This document shows, one piece after another, positions 15,404 through 24,554 of a stretch of DNA of 64,000 nucleotides. The notes below the pieces were generated by a model, which worked only from the letters and a program-made list of their open reading frames with translations, had not been told where the DNA came from and did not search any database. Positions within the stretch are counted from its first letter, which is position 1. The number at the start of each line of letters is the position of its first letter. A program made the position numbers and the translations under genes. Source of the stretch: WHSW01 sp963705955 (GTDB lineage: Bacteria; Actinomycetota; Thermoleophilia; Solirubrobacterales; 70-9); NCBI GenBank assembly GCA_963705955.1, contig CAVPLH010000009.1, positions 48,801-112,800 on the forward strand, given 5' to 3'.

Positions 15404-18400
15404 TCACGCCGCGGTCGGGTCCATCGAGGGCTCGTCGGACTCGGCGGCGACCGCGCCGTCGCCGTCGGGCTCGGCGTCGGGCGGCAGCTCGCCGCCGCGA
15501 TCGGTCCCGGCGATCAGCTCGTCGCTGCGCTTCTCGGCCGGGACGAAGCCGGATTTCATCCCGAAGTAGACCGCCTGCGGATGGTGGGCGACGATCGCGG
15601 CGGTCGACTGCTCGGGCTCGAGCGCGTAGCCGCCCGAGAGCGAGATCCCGATCTCCCCGAGGCCCAGCAGTCGCTCGACCTTGAGGTGCTCGTCCTGGTC
15701 GGGGCAGGCGGGGTAACCCCAGGAGTAGCGCCGGCCCTGATCGAGATCGATGCCGAGCCCGCGGCGGACTTCGGCGTGAAGCCACTCGGCGGTCCCCTCG
15801 GCGGTTTGGACCCCGAGCCCGTGGACGAAGAGCTGCTCGGCGAACTCGCCTTCGCGCTCGAGCGCGGAGACCCGCTCGGTCACCTCGCTTCCGACCGTCA
15901 CGGCCTGCAGCGCGACGACGTCTCGCTCGCCCGAGTCGAGCGGCCTGTAGAAGTCGGCCAGGCAGATCCGGTCGTGGCGCGGCTGGCGCGGGAAGATGAG
16001 CCGCTCGATCTCGCGGTCGTGATCGGCGGGGTCGAAGATCACGAGCTCGTTGCCGTCGGCGTTGCAGGGGAAGTAGCCGAGCTTCGCCCGCGGGCGCAGA
16101 TAGTCCTGCTCGGACCACATCCGCTCGAGCTTCGGCGCGAAGCCCTCGTCGCCGTCATGGCCCTCGACGATCCGTCGCCACTCCTCGCCCTTCTTCCCAC
16201 GTCCCCCCCAGTGCAGCTTGAAGAGCACGTGGCGGTCGAGGTAGGGGAAGACGTCGTCGAGATCGACCGCGACCTCGCGCACGCCCCAGAACGGCGGCTC
16301 GGGAATCTCGTTGTCGGTGACCACGGCCGAGCGCACCGAGTCGTCGCTGACCGGCGGCCCCGTGTCCTCGACGGCCGGCTTGTTGCGAAGCTGGTCCGCC
16401 TCGTCGCGGATCTTTGCGACCAGCGACTCCCGCGCCGCCTCGTCGACCAGCGCATCGATCGTGTCGAGGCCGGCGAAGGCGTCCTTGCAGTAGAAGACGC
16501 CCGGCTCGTAGACCTCGTCGGACTCCTTGCCGAGCGGGTAGAGCGCTCGGCGGCCGAAGTCGCGGTTGATCGCCGCACCACCGATCAGCACCGGATAGGC
16601 GAGGCCGCGCTGATGCAGTTCCTGGATGCAGGCAGGCATCTGCTTCGAGGTCGACACCAAGAGCGCCGAGAGCCCGATCGCGTCGGCCTCGTGCTCGACC
16701 GCAGCGTCGATGATCGTCTCGATCGGGACCTGCTTGCCGAGGTCGACGACCGTGTAGCCGTTGTTGGTCAGGATCGTGTTGACCAGCGACTTGCCGATGT
16801 CGTGGACGTCGCCGAACACCGTCGCGATCACGACCTTGCCCTTCGTGTGGCCTTCGATGCGGTCGAGGTAGTTCTCGAGCTGCGCGACGGCGCGCTTCAT
16901 CACCTCAGCCGACTGGAGGACGAACGGCAGGATCAGCTCACCGGCGCCGAACTTGTCCCCGACCTCCTTCATCGCGGGCAGGAGGACCTGGTTCAGGGTC
17001 GGGACCGCGCCGATCTTCTCCACCGAGCGGTCGATCTGCTCCTCGACCCCGTCCTTCTTGCGGCGCAGGATGTGCCAGTGAAGCGCCTCCTCGGGCTCCA
17101 TCCCCTCGGTCGGGTCGGCGACCTCGTCCTCGTCCTCGTCGCCTTTCGACTCGAAGTGCGCGATGAACCGCTCCAGGGCATCGTCGCGACGGTTGAAGAC
17201 GAGGTCGTCGGCAAGCTCGCGCTCGTTCTCGGAGATCTCGCCGTACGGGGTGATGTGGTTCGGGTTGACCATCGCCAGGTCGAGCCCGGCGTCGACGCAG
17301 TGGTGAAGGAAGACCGAATTGAGGACCGCCCGCGCCGGCGGCGAGACGCCGAACGAGACGTTCGAGACGCCGAGCGAGGTCTTCACCCCGGCGATCTCGG
17401 ACTTGATCCGGCGGATTCCCTCGATCGTCTCGACCGCCGACGGCCTCCATTCCTCGTCGCCGGTCGTCAGCGTGAAGGTGAGCGCGTCGAAGATCAGCGT
17501 CTCCGGATCGAGCCCGTGCTCGTCGCACGCGATCCGCTTGATGCGCTCGGCGATCTCGACCTTGCGCTCGGCCGTCTTCGCCATCCCGACCTCGTCGATC
17601 GTCAGCGCGATCAGCGCCGCGCCGTGCGCGCGCGCCAGCGGCACGACCCGGTCGGCCTTGTCGCGCCCGGCCTCGAGGTTGATCGAGTTGACGATCGCCC
17701 GCCCCGGGATCTGCTCGAGCGCGCCCTCGATCACGCCGGGCTCGGTCGAGTCGATCTGGATCGGCGCCGGCTGGGCGAGCGAGATCCGTTTCACGAGCTG
17801 CCGCATCTGCTCGTCCTCGTCCTGGCGCTCGGTCAGAGCGACGCAGACGTCGAGCACGTGGGCGCCGCCGTTGACCTGGTCCTCCGCGATCTGGACGAGG
17901 CCGTCGTAGTCGTCGGCGAGCAAGAGCTCCTTCGCCCTGCGCGAGCCCTGCGAGTTGACCCGCTCGCCGACCAGGGTCGGGCGCGGCTCCTGGACGAGGT
18001 CGGCGGCGGTCATCATCGAGCTCACCGACGCCGGGCCCTTCGCGGGCCGGCCCTCGGGGACGTGGCCCGAGACCCGCTCGGCGATCGCCCGTATGTGCTC
18101 GGGGGTGGTCCCGCAGCAGCCGCCGACGATCGAGACCCCGTGGCGCTCGACGAACTCGCCGAGCAGGTTCGAGATCTGCTCCGGGGTCTCGGGGAAGATC
18201 GTCTCGCCCTCCGGGCCCTGGAGGGGCAGGCCGGCATTCGGGATGCAGTGAACGGGCAGCGGCGAGTGCTCTCCGAGGTAGCGGATCGCGTCCCGCATGT
18301 CCTCGGGCCCGGTCGAGCAGTTGAGCCCGATCACGTCCACCTGGAGTGCCGTGAGGGTCGTCAGGACCGCGGCGATGTCCGTCCCGAGCAGCATCTTGCC

Positions 18401-19015
18401 GCCCTGCGGGAGCAGCGAGACCGAGGCCTGAATCGGCAGCGAGCGGCCGGCCCGGGCGAACGCCTCGCGGGCGCCGAAGATCGAGGCCTTGACCTCGAGC
18501 AGGTCCTGCGCCGTCTCGATGATGATCAGGTCGGCGCCGCCCTCGACCAGCCCGAGCGCCTGCTCGGTGAAGACCTCGACCAGCTCGCCGAACGAGATCG
18601 CGCCCAGGGTCGGATCGTCGGACGCCGGCAGGTAGCCGGTCGGCCCGATCGAGCCGGCGACGAACCGGCTCTCGCCCGCGGCCTGGCGGGCGATCTCCGC
18701 CGCGCGGCGATTGATCTCGGGGGTCTCGTCGGCGAGCCCCCACTCGTCGAGCTTCAGCCGCGAGCCCTGGAAGGTGTCCGTCTCGACGACCTGCGCGCCG
18801 GCCTCCAGCATCGAGGCGTGGACCCCCTCGATGACGTCGGGCCGGTGGAGCACGAGCGCCTCGTGGCACTTACCGGCGAGCCCGCCGTAGTCGTCGCTGG
18901 TCAGCTCGAACTGCTCCAGCGTCGCACCCATGCCGCCGTCGAAGACGACCACGCGCTCGCGTGCGGCTGCGAGGAAGTCTCGGTCTGGATTGGCGGGCAG
19001 TGATCTCACCTCCAT
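15404..19015 (-). CDS. metH: cobalamin-dependent methionine synthase
   Basis: About 1,203 residues, the usual MetH size. Order: homocysteine-binding domain (about 1-325, with zinc cysteines in GLNCSTG and GGCCGTTPEH), pterin-binding domain (about 340-610, beginning near TLVGERVNSQGSR), cobalamin cap and B12-binding domain (about 650-890, with the B12-ligand motif DVHDIGKS, His near residue 738), and an activation domain (about 910-1170, with RYSWGYPACPDQ). The enzyme moves a methyl group from methyltetrahydrofolate to homocysteine. The upstream ATG 19036 would lie inside a riboswitch-like fold, so I use ATG 19015; later starts at GTG 19009 or CTG 19000 (behind GGAGGTGAG) are possible. Confidence 0.9.
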   Translation of the reverse strand: MEVRSLPANPDRDFLAAARERVVVFDGGMGATLEQFELTSDDYGGLAGKCHEALVLHRPDVIEGVHASMLEAGAQVVETDTFQGSRLKLDEWGLADETPEINRRAAEIARQAAGESRFVAGSIGPTGYLPASDDPTLGAISFGELVEVFTEQALGLVEGGADLIIIETAQDLLEVKASIFGAREAFARAGRSLPIQASVSLLPQGGKMLLGTDIAAVLTTLTALQVDVIGLNCSTGPEDMRDAIRYLGEHSPLPVHCIPNAGLPLQGPEGETIFPETPEQISNLLGEFVERHGVSIVGGCCGTTPEHIRAIAERVSGHVPEGRPAKGPASVSSMMTAADLVQEPRPTLVGERVNSQGSRRAKELLLADDYDGLVQIAEDQVNGGAHVLDVCVALTERQDEDEQMRQLVKRISLAQPAPIQIDSTEPGVIEGALEQIPGRAIVNSINLEAGRDKADRVVPLARAHGAALIALTIDEVGMAKTAERKVEIAERIKRIACDEHGLDPETLIFDALTFTLTTGDEEWRPSAVETIEGIRRIKSEIAGVKTSLGVSNVSFGVSPPARAVLNSVFLHHCVDAGLDLAMVNPNHITPYGEISENERELADDLVFNRRDDALERFIAHFESKGDEDEDEVADPTEGMEPEEALHWHILRRKKDGVEEQIDRSVEKIGAVPTLNQVLLPAMKEVGDKFGAGELILPFVLQSAEVMKRAVAQLENYLDRIEGHTKGKVVIATVFGDVHDIGKSLVNTILTNNGYTVVDLGKQVPIETIIDAAVEHEADAIGLSALLVSTSKQMPACIQELHQRGLAYPVLIGGAAINRDFGRRALYPLGKESDEVYEPGVFYCKDAFAGLDTIDALVDEAARESLVAKIRDEADQLRNKPAVEDTGPPVSDDSVRSAVVTDNEIPEPPFWGVREVAVDLDDVFPYLDRHVLFKLHWGGRGKKGEEWRRIVEGHDGDEGFAPKLERMWSEQDYLRPRAKLGYFPCNADGNELVIFDPADHDREIERLIFPRQPRHDRICLADFYRPLDSGERDVVALQAVTVGSEVTERVSALEREGEFAEQLFVHGLGVQTAEGTAEWLHAEVRRGLGIDLDQGRRYSWGYPACPDQDEHLKVERLLGLGEIGISLSGGYALEPEQSTAAIVAHHPQAVYFGMKSGFVPAEKRSDELIAGTDRGGELPPDAEPDGDGAVAAESDEPSMDPTAA

Positions 19016-19107
19016 CGATCCCGGCTGTCGCACCATGCCTTGCTCCGGGGAGTTCGGTGGTTGCGGCGGCTTCTGTGGTCCGGGTCCCTCGGCCGCTCTG
19101 GATGGTC
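19010..19107 (-). promoter_or_regulatory. SAM-I (S-box) riboswitch candidate upstream of metH
   Basis: Read on the minus strand, the segment matches the S-box core in order: AGAG, GG, GAGGGA, a GG..CC pair, GAAGCC, then GCAACC, and after a small hairpin GGTGC..A...CC. GCGGC and GCCGC form the P2 base. CCATC (from 19104) can pair with GATGG (19016-19012) as a short P1. The usual P4 is very short or missing, and the 3' side touches the coding start. The only strong ribosome site, GGAGGTGAG, lies at its 3' edge. SAM-I elements repress methionine genes when S-adenosylmethionine is abundant, which suits metH. Confidence 0.7.
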
Positions 19108-19133
19108 AGCGAAGGATAGCGGGGCGCCGCGGC

Positions 19134-20135
19134 TCAGTTTTCGGTCGCCCGTGCCGACCGCAGCCGGGCGGGAGCCGCCGAGAGCGCGCGCAGGCGCATG
19201 TCCTGCCAGCTGACACCCTCGCGGACCAGGGCCGGCAGCCCGAGTGCGACCGCGGTCGCGATCTCGACCGCCTGCAGGATCACGCCGTAGGCGAGCGCGT
19301 CCGCCTGGCTGACGCCGAAGCCGGTGGTCAGGACGCTCATCGTCGCGAGCTGGAAGATGCCGATGTTCGAGGGCGTCGCCGGGATCACCGCGGTGACGTT
19401 GACCGCGAACAGGACGGCGGCGGCGGCGCCGATCCCGATCTGCGGATTGCTGTCGAGCCCGAGCGCCGTGAACAGCGCGAAGCAGGCCAGGAGCTGCACG
19501 CCCCAGGCGGCAATCTGGAGCAGCGCCGCCTCGGCGCCGTGGCGGGGGTCGCGGAAGACGCGGAGGCCGGTACGCACCTTGACCAGGGCGCTGCGGATCG
19601 CGGCGATCGCCCGGGCCACCCGGCCGGAGCCGCTCTGGCGGACGACGCTGGGCGCGAGCAGGACCGCGACCAGGAGCAGGAGCGGCGCGAAGCTGAACAC
19701 GAACAGCCGCTCGGAGCTCGAGTGGAAGAGGTCGGTCGAGGCGATGATCACGACGCCGAGCCCGACCAGGGCGGCGATGTTGAGCACGGTCTGCGAGACC
19801 AGGGTGCCGAGCAGCACCGGGAAGGTCTCGCGCATCCGGCCGGTACGCCGGGAGAGGACCATCGCGCGCGCCGGCTCGCCGAGGCGGGCCGGCAGGGTGG
19901 CGGACATCAGAACCCCGATCATCGTCGCCGAGGCGACGTCACGGCGGCGGAGCGGGTTGCGGGGGAGCGCCGCGCGCGCGATCTCGAACCACGAGTTGGC
20001 GCGCAAGAACATCGAGGCGACCATCAGCGCGGTCGCCACCAGCACCCAGGTCGAGTCCGAGCGGACGATGCTGGAGACGACGTTGTCGACGCCGATCCGC
20101 CGCGCGGCGATCAAGGTGAGACCGACGCCGAGCAC
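19134..20135 (-). CDS. flippase-like (lysylphosphatidylglycerol synthase TM-type) membrane protein
   Basis: About 333 residues with seven to eight hydrophobic spans and the LPG_synthase_TM/UPF0104 landmarks: RANSWFEIARAAL, the ATLPARLGEPARA loop and the terminal TPSNIGIFQ region. Such domains often accompany glycosyltransferases and handle lipid-linked intermediates. GTG 20135 is only a formal start: it has no ribosome site and removes part of the first helix. The frame joins the upstream glycosyltransferase if one base near 20136-20142 is dropped, giving a 766-residue protein, so this may be the C-terminal half of a fusion protein split by an indel. Confidence 0.7.
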   Translation of the reverse strand: MLGVGLTLIAARRIGVDNVVSSIVRSDSTWVLVATALMVASMFLRANSWFEIARAALPRNPLRRRDVASATMIGVLMSATLPARLGEPARAMVLSRRTGRMRETFPVLLGTLVSQTVLNIAALVGLGVVIIASTDLFHSSSERLFVFSFAPLLLLVAVLLAPSVVRQSGSGRVARAIAAIRSALVKVRTGLRVFRDPRHGAEAALLQIAAWGVQLLACFALFTALGLDSNPQIGIGAAAAVLFAVNVTAVIPATPSNIGIFQLATMSVLTTGFGVSQADALAYGVILQAVEIATAVALGLPALVREGVSWQDMRLRALSAAPARLRSARATEN

Positions 20136-21435
20136 GCCCGCAGCGCACGATCGCGACCCGGCGCGCGATCCGATGGCTGCCGGCGGCTGCCGCGGGGGCG
20201 GGGTCGAGCGACGGGAGCCGCCGCGCGGGAGCCCGGGGGGCGCCGTCGGCCGAGACGAGGCCGAGGCGGCGGGAGACGCGTTCGGTCCCGGTAGCGGGCT
20301 CCGGGGTTGCGATCGCGCGCTCGTAGACACCCTCGACGCGGGAAGCCACCAAGGGCCAGGCGTAACGCTGCGCCGACTCGCGGGCCGCCTCGCCCATCTC
20401 GGCGAGGCGCGCCGGCGCGACGCTCAGCGCTTGGAGCTCCTCGGCAAGGCTCTGGGCGTCTGCCGGGGGGACCAGGATCCCGTCGTGGCGGTCGGTGACG
20501 ACGTCGGCGTAGCCGGCGATGTTCGAGGCGATCACCGGTGTTCCGGCGGCGAACGCCTCGGTCAGGACCATGCCGAAGCTCTCCCCGGCGAGCGACGGCG
20601 CGCAGAGCAGATCGGCCTCGTGGAGGCGCAGCCAGAGCTCGTCGGAGTCGACGTGGCCGAGCGTCTCGATCTTCGAGAGCGCCTCGGAGTCGCCGAGAAA
20701 GCGGGTGATCTCGCCGCGGCCTGTCCCGACGACGGTCAGCCGGGCGCGTTCGTGCTCGACCAGCGCCTCGAACGCCTTCAGCAGGACCGGCAGGCCCTTG
20801 CGTTCCTCGGGCCTGCCGACGAAGAGCAGGCGCAGCTCATCCGACGGCGGCTTCGGTCCGACCGGAGGAGCGTCGAGCTCGACCCCGTTCGGGATCACGT
20901 CGTAGTGGCCGCCGAACCATCTGCGCCCGGTCCACGCGGCGGCCTCCGAAACCGCGATCCGCGCCGAGAGCTGGTTGAACTTTCGCCGCGCGCCGAACAG
21001 CGTGGCGAGGTGGTTCGGGATCGCCTTCGTCGAGTAGGCATGGAAGGTCCCGACCACGGGGGCGTCCGGGTACGAACAGGCATCCCAGGAGGCCGTGGGC
21101 ACGAGCGGCTCGTGGGCGTGGACGACGTCGGGCGCGAAGGCGCGCAGCTCGCGCCGCAGCCTCGTGATCCCGTCCGGGAAGATGCTGATGTTGGAGACGG
21201 CGCCGTTGGCTCCGAAGCCCTTGGTGCGTCCGAGCGGTACCAGGTACTCGGGCACCTGCCGGGCTTCCGGATCGGCACGGTGAAGCAGCCGGCTGAGCCG
21301 GTCGGGCGGATCCAGGGGGGCAAGCACGCGAAGCTCGTGGCCGCGGTCTGCGAGCTCCGCGGCCAGCGCCTCGACGTGCCTGTTGACGCCCCCCGGATAC
21401 GTCCACGAGTAGGGCGTCACTATGGCTACGCGCAC
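19939..21435 (-). CDS. GT4-family glycosyltransferase (frame lost at C-terminus)
   Basis: The N-terminal 385 residues form a GT-B glycosyltransferase: an N-terminal Rossmann half with VTPYSWTYPGGVNRHVEAL, HAHEPLVP and STKAIPNHL, and a C-terminal half with LLFVGRPEERKGL and the nucleotide-sugar motif ESFGMVLTEAFAAGTPVIAS (E..G....EA). It resembles actinobacterial phosphatidylinositol mannosyltransferase-like enzymes. After about residue 430 the frame becomes Arg-rich and is the shadow of the flippase gene, so the true end is either near 20140 or, more likely, continuous with the flippase domain after a one-base correction. Confidence 0.8.
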   Translation of the reverse strand: MRVAIVTPYSWTYPGGVNRHVEALAAELADRGHELRVLAPLDPPDRLSRLLHRADPEARQVPEYLVPLGRTKGFGANGAVSNISIFPDGITRLRRELRAFAPDVVHAHEPLVPTASWDACSYPDAPVVGTFHAYSTKAIPNHLATLFGARRKFNQLSARIAVSEAAAWTGRRWFGGHYDVIPNGVELDAPPVGPKPPSDELRLLFVGRPEERKGLPVLLKAFEALVEHERARLTVVGTGRGEITRFLGDSEALSKIETLGHVDSDELWLRLHEADLLCAPSLAGESFGMVLTEAFAAGTPVIASNIAGYADVVTDRHDGILVPPADAQSLAEELQALSVAPARLAEMGEAARESAQRYAWPLVASRVEGVYERAIATPEPATGTERVSRRLGLVSADGAPRAPARRLPSLDPAPAAAAGSHRIARRVAIVRCGRARRRSHLDRRAADRRRQRRLQHRPLGLDLGAGGDRADGRLDVLARQLVVRDRARGAPPQPAPPP

Positions 21436-21452
21436 ACGTCAATCGTACCCAT

Positions 21453-23288
21453 TCACTCAGCGGGCCGACCGGAACGCCGTTCGCCGGCACCCGAGCGGCC
21501 AGTCGCCCAGAAGAATCCGGCGGCGACCGAGACGTAGATCACGCCGATCACGAGCAGGACCGAGCCGGAGTCGTTGGCGACGGTTCCGACGAGCATCCCG
21601 GCCACCGCGCCGAGGAATCCGCATCTGGCAGCCCAGCGGTCGCCGAACCACCCCAGCACCCGATCGCGCATCACGATTCCCAGTGCCAGAAGCAGGATCG
21701 CCGGTCCGAGCAGCAGCGGGTAGACGGGGTGCGTGAACGTGTGCGCCATCAGCGTCACCCGGCGGTCGAGGACGTCGAGGACGTCGGCCGCGCCGCCGGC
21801 ATCGAGGACCGAGCGACTCAGATGAGCGCCGCCGAGCAGCAGATCGACTGCGAACAGCGCAGCCAGCGCCAGCGCCCCACCTCCGACGACCACGAGCGCG
21901 GCACGGCGGGGACCGAGGCCGAGCGCGAGCACCGCCGCGGTCGCCGCGCCGACCGCGAGCACGATCGCCGCGCCGACGTCGGCACCGAAGCGGCCGGGCG
22001 CAAGCGCAGCGGCGACGACCACTGCGACGCCGACGAACCAGAGCGCCGCCGAGCGCCGTTCGACCGGGGCGCGGGCCTCGAGGAAGGCGCCGGTGCCGAT
22101 CAGGGTCAGAGCCGCCAGTACCGCCTCGAGCTCGTTGCCGATCCCGAAGAACCGGACCCCCCCGCCCGGGTTCGGTCCGAGCACCGAGAACGCGGTCAGA
22201 TGAGAGCCGAGCACGACGTCGACCGCGTAGGCGAGAACCGAGGCGGCGCAGGCGAGTGCCAGCCCGCTGCAGCCCGGGACGGCACGGTCGCCGGCGACGG
22301 CGAGCGCCGCGGCGCCGAGTCCGACGATCAGCGCCGAGGCGAGCTCGCCCGCGTCCGGCGCCGCGGCCGCGAGCAGCATCAGCGGCGCCCAGGCGAGGGC
22401 CAGCGCCAGCAGGCGCAAGGCCACCTGCGCACCGCGACGGCGCCAGATCAGCGTCGCGAGCGCGCAGATCAGCAGCCAGACGCAGAGCGGCAGCAGGACC
22501 ACGGTGTCGCGGCTGGGTCGATGCTCGAGCCTCGACTGAAGGTCGGCGACAGCGGCCGGATCGCGCTCGGACTCCGAGCTGATCACGCTCCCGTTCATCT
22601 GGTCGGGAGCGTCGAGGCCGAGGCGGTCGAGGACGGTCGGCGCGAGGTCGGTGGAGACGACGAGGCCATCGGTCCTCGTCGAGGACGAAGTCAGGTCGCC
22701 GTCGAAACCGGGCCCGGCGATCCCGGCAGGCAACAGCTCCTGCTGTGCTCGGGCGCCGGCCGCGAACGCGATCAGGGTGTCGTCCGGCCGCAGCGCGCGA
22801 GCGAGGTCTCGCAGCTCGGAGAGCCGCGGCCGCAGGACGCTCAGTCCCGGACCGCATCCCCGCTCACAAGCGCCCCCGCGGGCGATTCGCGCAGCGCCCT
22901 CGCCGTCCACGGCGACCAGGGTCGCGAGGCCGCTGTCCGGCTCCGCGGCAACGGGGACGCCGGCCTGCTCGAGCGTCGTCGCGAGCAGGCCCGGAACGAT
23001 GTTCGCGGGGGCGCTGTCGGCGCGCTCGAGCACCTGCCGCCAGAGTCGGTTCGGGACCCTGCCGTTGCGCACGTAGAGGTACGGGAGGTCGCGGTCGTAG
23101 AGGCTTTCGTTGACCCGGTTGCCCTGTCCGATGTCGAGGAATGTCTGCGCGACCGGGACGGTTCCGAGGCCGGCGCTGATCAGCCCCGGCGCGAGCCCGG
23201 GCACGTTCGCGATCTGCTCGACCGTGGTCCCGAACGGCAGCACCGCGATCACCACCCTGCCGTCGGCCGGCGCGGCGTCCTCCGCCAC
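21453..23288 (-). CDS. membrane protein with alkaline phosphatase-like N-terminal domain
   Basis: 611 residues from GTG 23288. The first 225 residues form a soluble domain with a sulfatase/alkaline phosphatase flavour (LISAGLG, STRTDGLVVSTDLAPTVLDRLGL). The remainder has about ten hydrophobic spans, interrupted by a conserved-looking loop VRFFGIGNELEAVLA. Such two-part proteins occur widely in actinobacteria, function unknown. Upstream, the signal peptide it should have (AILAALVVL then FATLAGPAGAVA) is present but split across two frames near 23318-23325; GTG 23379 with one base removed would give a complete secreted precursor of 641 residues. It lies 17 bases before the glycosyltransferase. 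Confidence 0.65.
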   Translation of the reverse strand: MAEDAAPADGRVVIAVLPFGTTVEQIANVPGLAPGLISAGLGTVPVAQTFLDIGQGNRVNESLYDRDLPYLYVRNGRVPNRLWRQVLERADSAPANIVPGLLATTLEQAGVPVAAEPDSGLATLVAVDGEGAARIARGGACERGCGPGLSVLRPRLSELRDLARALRPDDTLIAFAAGARAQQELLPAGIAGPGFDGDLTSSSTRTDGLVVSTDLAPTVLDRLGLDAPDQMNGSVISSESERDPAAVADLQSRLEHRPSRDTVVLLPLCVWLLICALATLIWRRRGAQVALRLLALALAWAPLMLLAAAAPDAGELASALIVGLGAAALAVAGDRAVPGCSGLALACAASVLAYAVDVVLGSHLTAFSVLGPNPGGGVRFFGIGNELEAVLAALTLIGTGAFLEARAPVERRSAALWFVGVAVVVAAALAPGRFGADVGAAIVLAVGAATAAVLALGLGPRRAALVVVGGGALALAALFAVDLLLGGAHLSRSVLDAGGAADVLDVLDRRVTLMAHTFTHPVYPLLLGPAILLLALGIVMRDRVLGWFGDRWAARCGFLGAVAGMLVGTVANDSGSVLLVIGVIYVSVAAGFFWATGRSGAGERRSGRPAE

Positions 23289-23350
23289 CGCACCGGCCGG
23301 CCCGGCAAGCGTCGCGAAGCAGCACGACGAGTGCCGCTAGGATCGCCTTC

Positions 23351-24046
23351 GTGGCCGATCGGACGTTTGCGAAGTTCACGTTCTTGAAGCTGGATCCGGC
23401 ATGGCAGCGCCGCGAGCCGGAGGCGCGCGCGGAGGATAAACGGGAGTTCCTGGCGGCCTGCGAGGACTTCGCCGTAGACCGCAGCCTGCGGGCCTACTCG
23501 ACGGTCGGGACGCGCGGCGACACCGATCTGATGCTGCTCGCCCAGAGCCCGACCCTGTCCGACATCCACACCTTCCACGTCGTGCTGGCGCAGAGCGGGC
23601 TCGCGAAGTGGATGACGATCCCGCATTCCTACCTGGCGATGACGAAGCGCTCGCCCTACTCCGAAGCCGCGGCGAGGCCCGAGATCTGCCAGTCGGAGCG
23701 CAAGTACTGCATCGTCTACCCGCTCGACAAGCGCCGCGACTGGTATCGCCTGCCGCTCGAGGAGCGACGCCGGGTGATGGAGGAGCACATCGAGATCGGC
23801 CGCAGCTACCCGGAGATCACGATCAACACCGCGTACTCCTTCGGTCTCGACGACCAGGAGTTCGTCGTCTCGTTCGAGTGCGACGACCCGGGACGCTTCC
23901 TCGACCTCGTCCAGGAGCTGCGCGGCTCGGAGTCGAGCGCGTTCACGCTCCGGGACACGCCGATCTTCACCTGTATCGCGATGTCGACCGGGCGCGCCCT
24001 CGACGCGCTCGACGGCGCCGCGACCTCGCGCGCGGCGCTCGCCTGA
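23351..24046 (+). CDS. chlorite dismutase family heme protein, HemQ-like
   Basis: 231 residues from GTG 23351. The dimeric alpha/beta-barrel family is indicated by KFTFLKLDPAWQR at the start, the YxxxK segment VYPLDKRRDW (Tyr123, Lys127), EEHIEIGRSYPEI with the likely proximal heme His146, and the strand pair NTAYSFGLDDQEFVVSFECDDP. In Gram-positive bacteria most members are coproheme decarboxylases (HemQ/ChdC), the last step of coproporphyrin-dependent heme synthesis, with a catalytic Tyr equivalent to Tyr123. The chlorite-degrading role is unlikely because the diagnostic distal Arg is not obvious. No other heme genes are adjacent. Confidence 0.8.
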   Translation: MADRTFAKFTFLKLDPAWQRREPEARAEDKREFLAACEDFAVDRSLRAYSTVGTRGDTDLMLLAQSPTLSDIHTFHVVLAQSGLAKWMTIPHSYLAMTKRSPYSEAAARPEICQSERKYCIVYPLDKRRDWYRLPLEERRRVMEEHIEIGRSYPEITINTAYSFGLDDQEFVVSFECDDPGRFLDLVQELRGSESSAFTLRDTPIFTCIAMSTGRALDALDGAATSRAALA

Positions 24047-24060
24047 ACCGCGCTCGCTGC

Positions 24061-24477
24061 CTAGAAGAGGTGCACGGTCTGCGCCGAGAGCTTGAAGCCG
24101 TGGTCGTTGCGCAGGTTCACGCAGCGAACGCCGCTCTGCTTGCTCGCGCAGCGAAACCGCCCGCGGACGACGCGGTGGCCGTAGCGGAGCGTCCGGGCGC
24201 CGGGGTCGAAGACCGTGTCGCCGGCGCAGACGTAGCTGGCGGGCCGGTCGCGCTTGCCGACCGCGACTCCGCCGCCGTAGTCGACGTCGCAGTTCGGGGG
24301 CTTCGGCGGGGTCGGCCACTGGTGATTCTTGATGTCACAGCGAGCCCCCTTGCCGTAGATCAAGCAGCCGATGTTGCCGCTCGGCGTCTGGAAGAAGGTC
24401 ATCTTGGCCGCAGCCGTCGACGCCAGGGTCGCGGAGGCCACCAAGCAGAGCACCAAGGAGATCGTCAGTCGCTTCAT
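24061..24477 (-). CDS. secreted DUF6636-type protein
   Basis: 138 residues. A clear signal peptide (MKRLTISLVLCLVASATLA, cleavage after about residue 24) precedes a small domain beginning FFQTPSGNIGCLIYG, the hallmark of DUF6636. The mature part has six cysteines, which could form disulfides outside the cell, and a GGGVAVGK loop. Function unknown. It is convergent with the HemQ-like gene (15-base gap) and divergent from the ferredoxin reductase. Confidence 0.75.
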   Translation of the reverse strand: MKRLTISLVLCLVASATLASTAAAKMTFFQTPSGNIGCLIYGKGARCDIKNHQWPTPPKPPNCDVDYGGGVAVGKRDRPASYVCAGDTVFDPGARTLRYGHRVVRGRFRCASKQSGVRCVNLRNDHGFKLSAQTVHLF

Positions 24478-24554
24478 GGCATCACCCTAATCGCGATCTC
24501 GGTCGGCGCAACCCCGAGTTGCCCCGGACGCGATCCCCTACCCTTTTTCGCCCC

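Noticed and set aside
15581..19003. Long open frame antisense to metH (1,140 codons)
   Set aside because: Arg/Asp/Leu-biased composition with no domain, and complementary to an unmistakable MetH; a GC-rich shadow.
19134..20330. 398-residue start for the flippase protein
   Set aside because: The N-terminal 60 residues are Pro/Arg/Ser-rich shadow of the glycosyltransferase; a one-base correction is more plausible.
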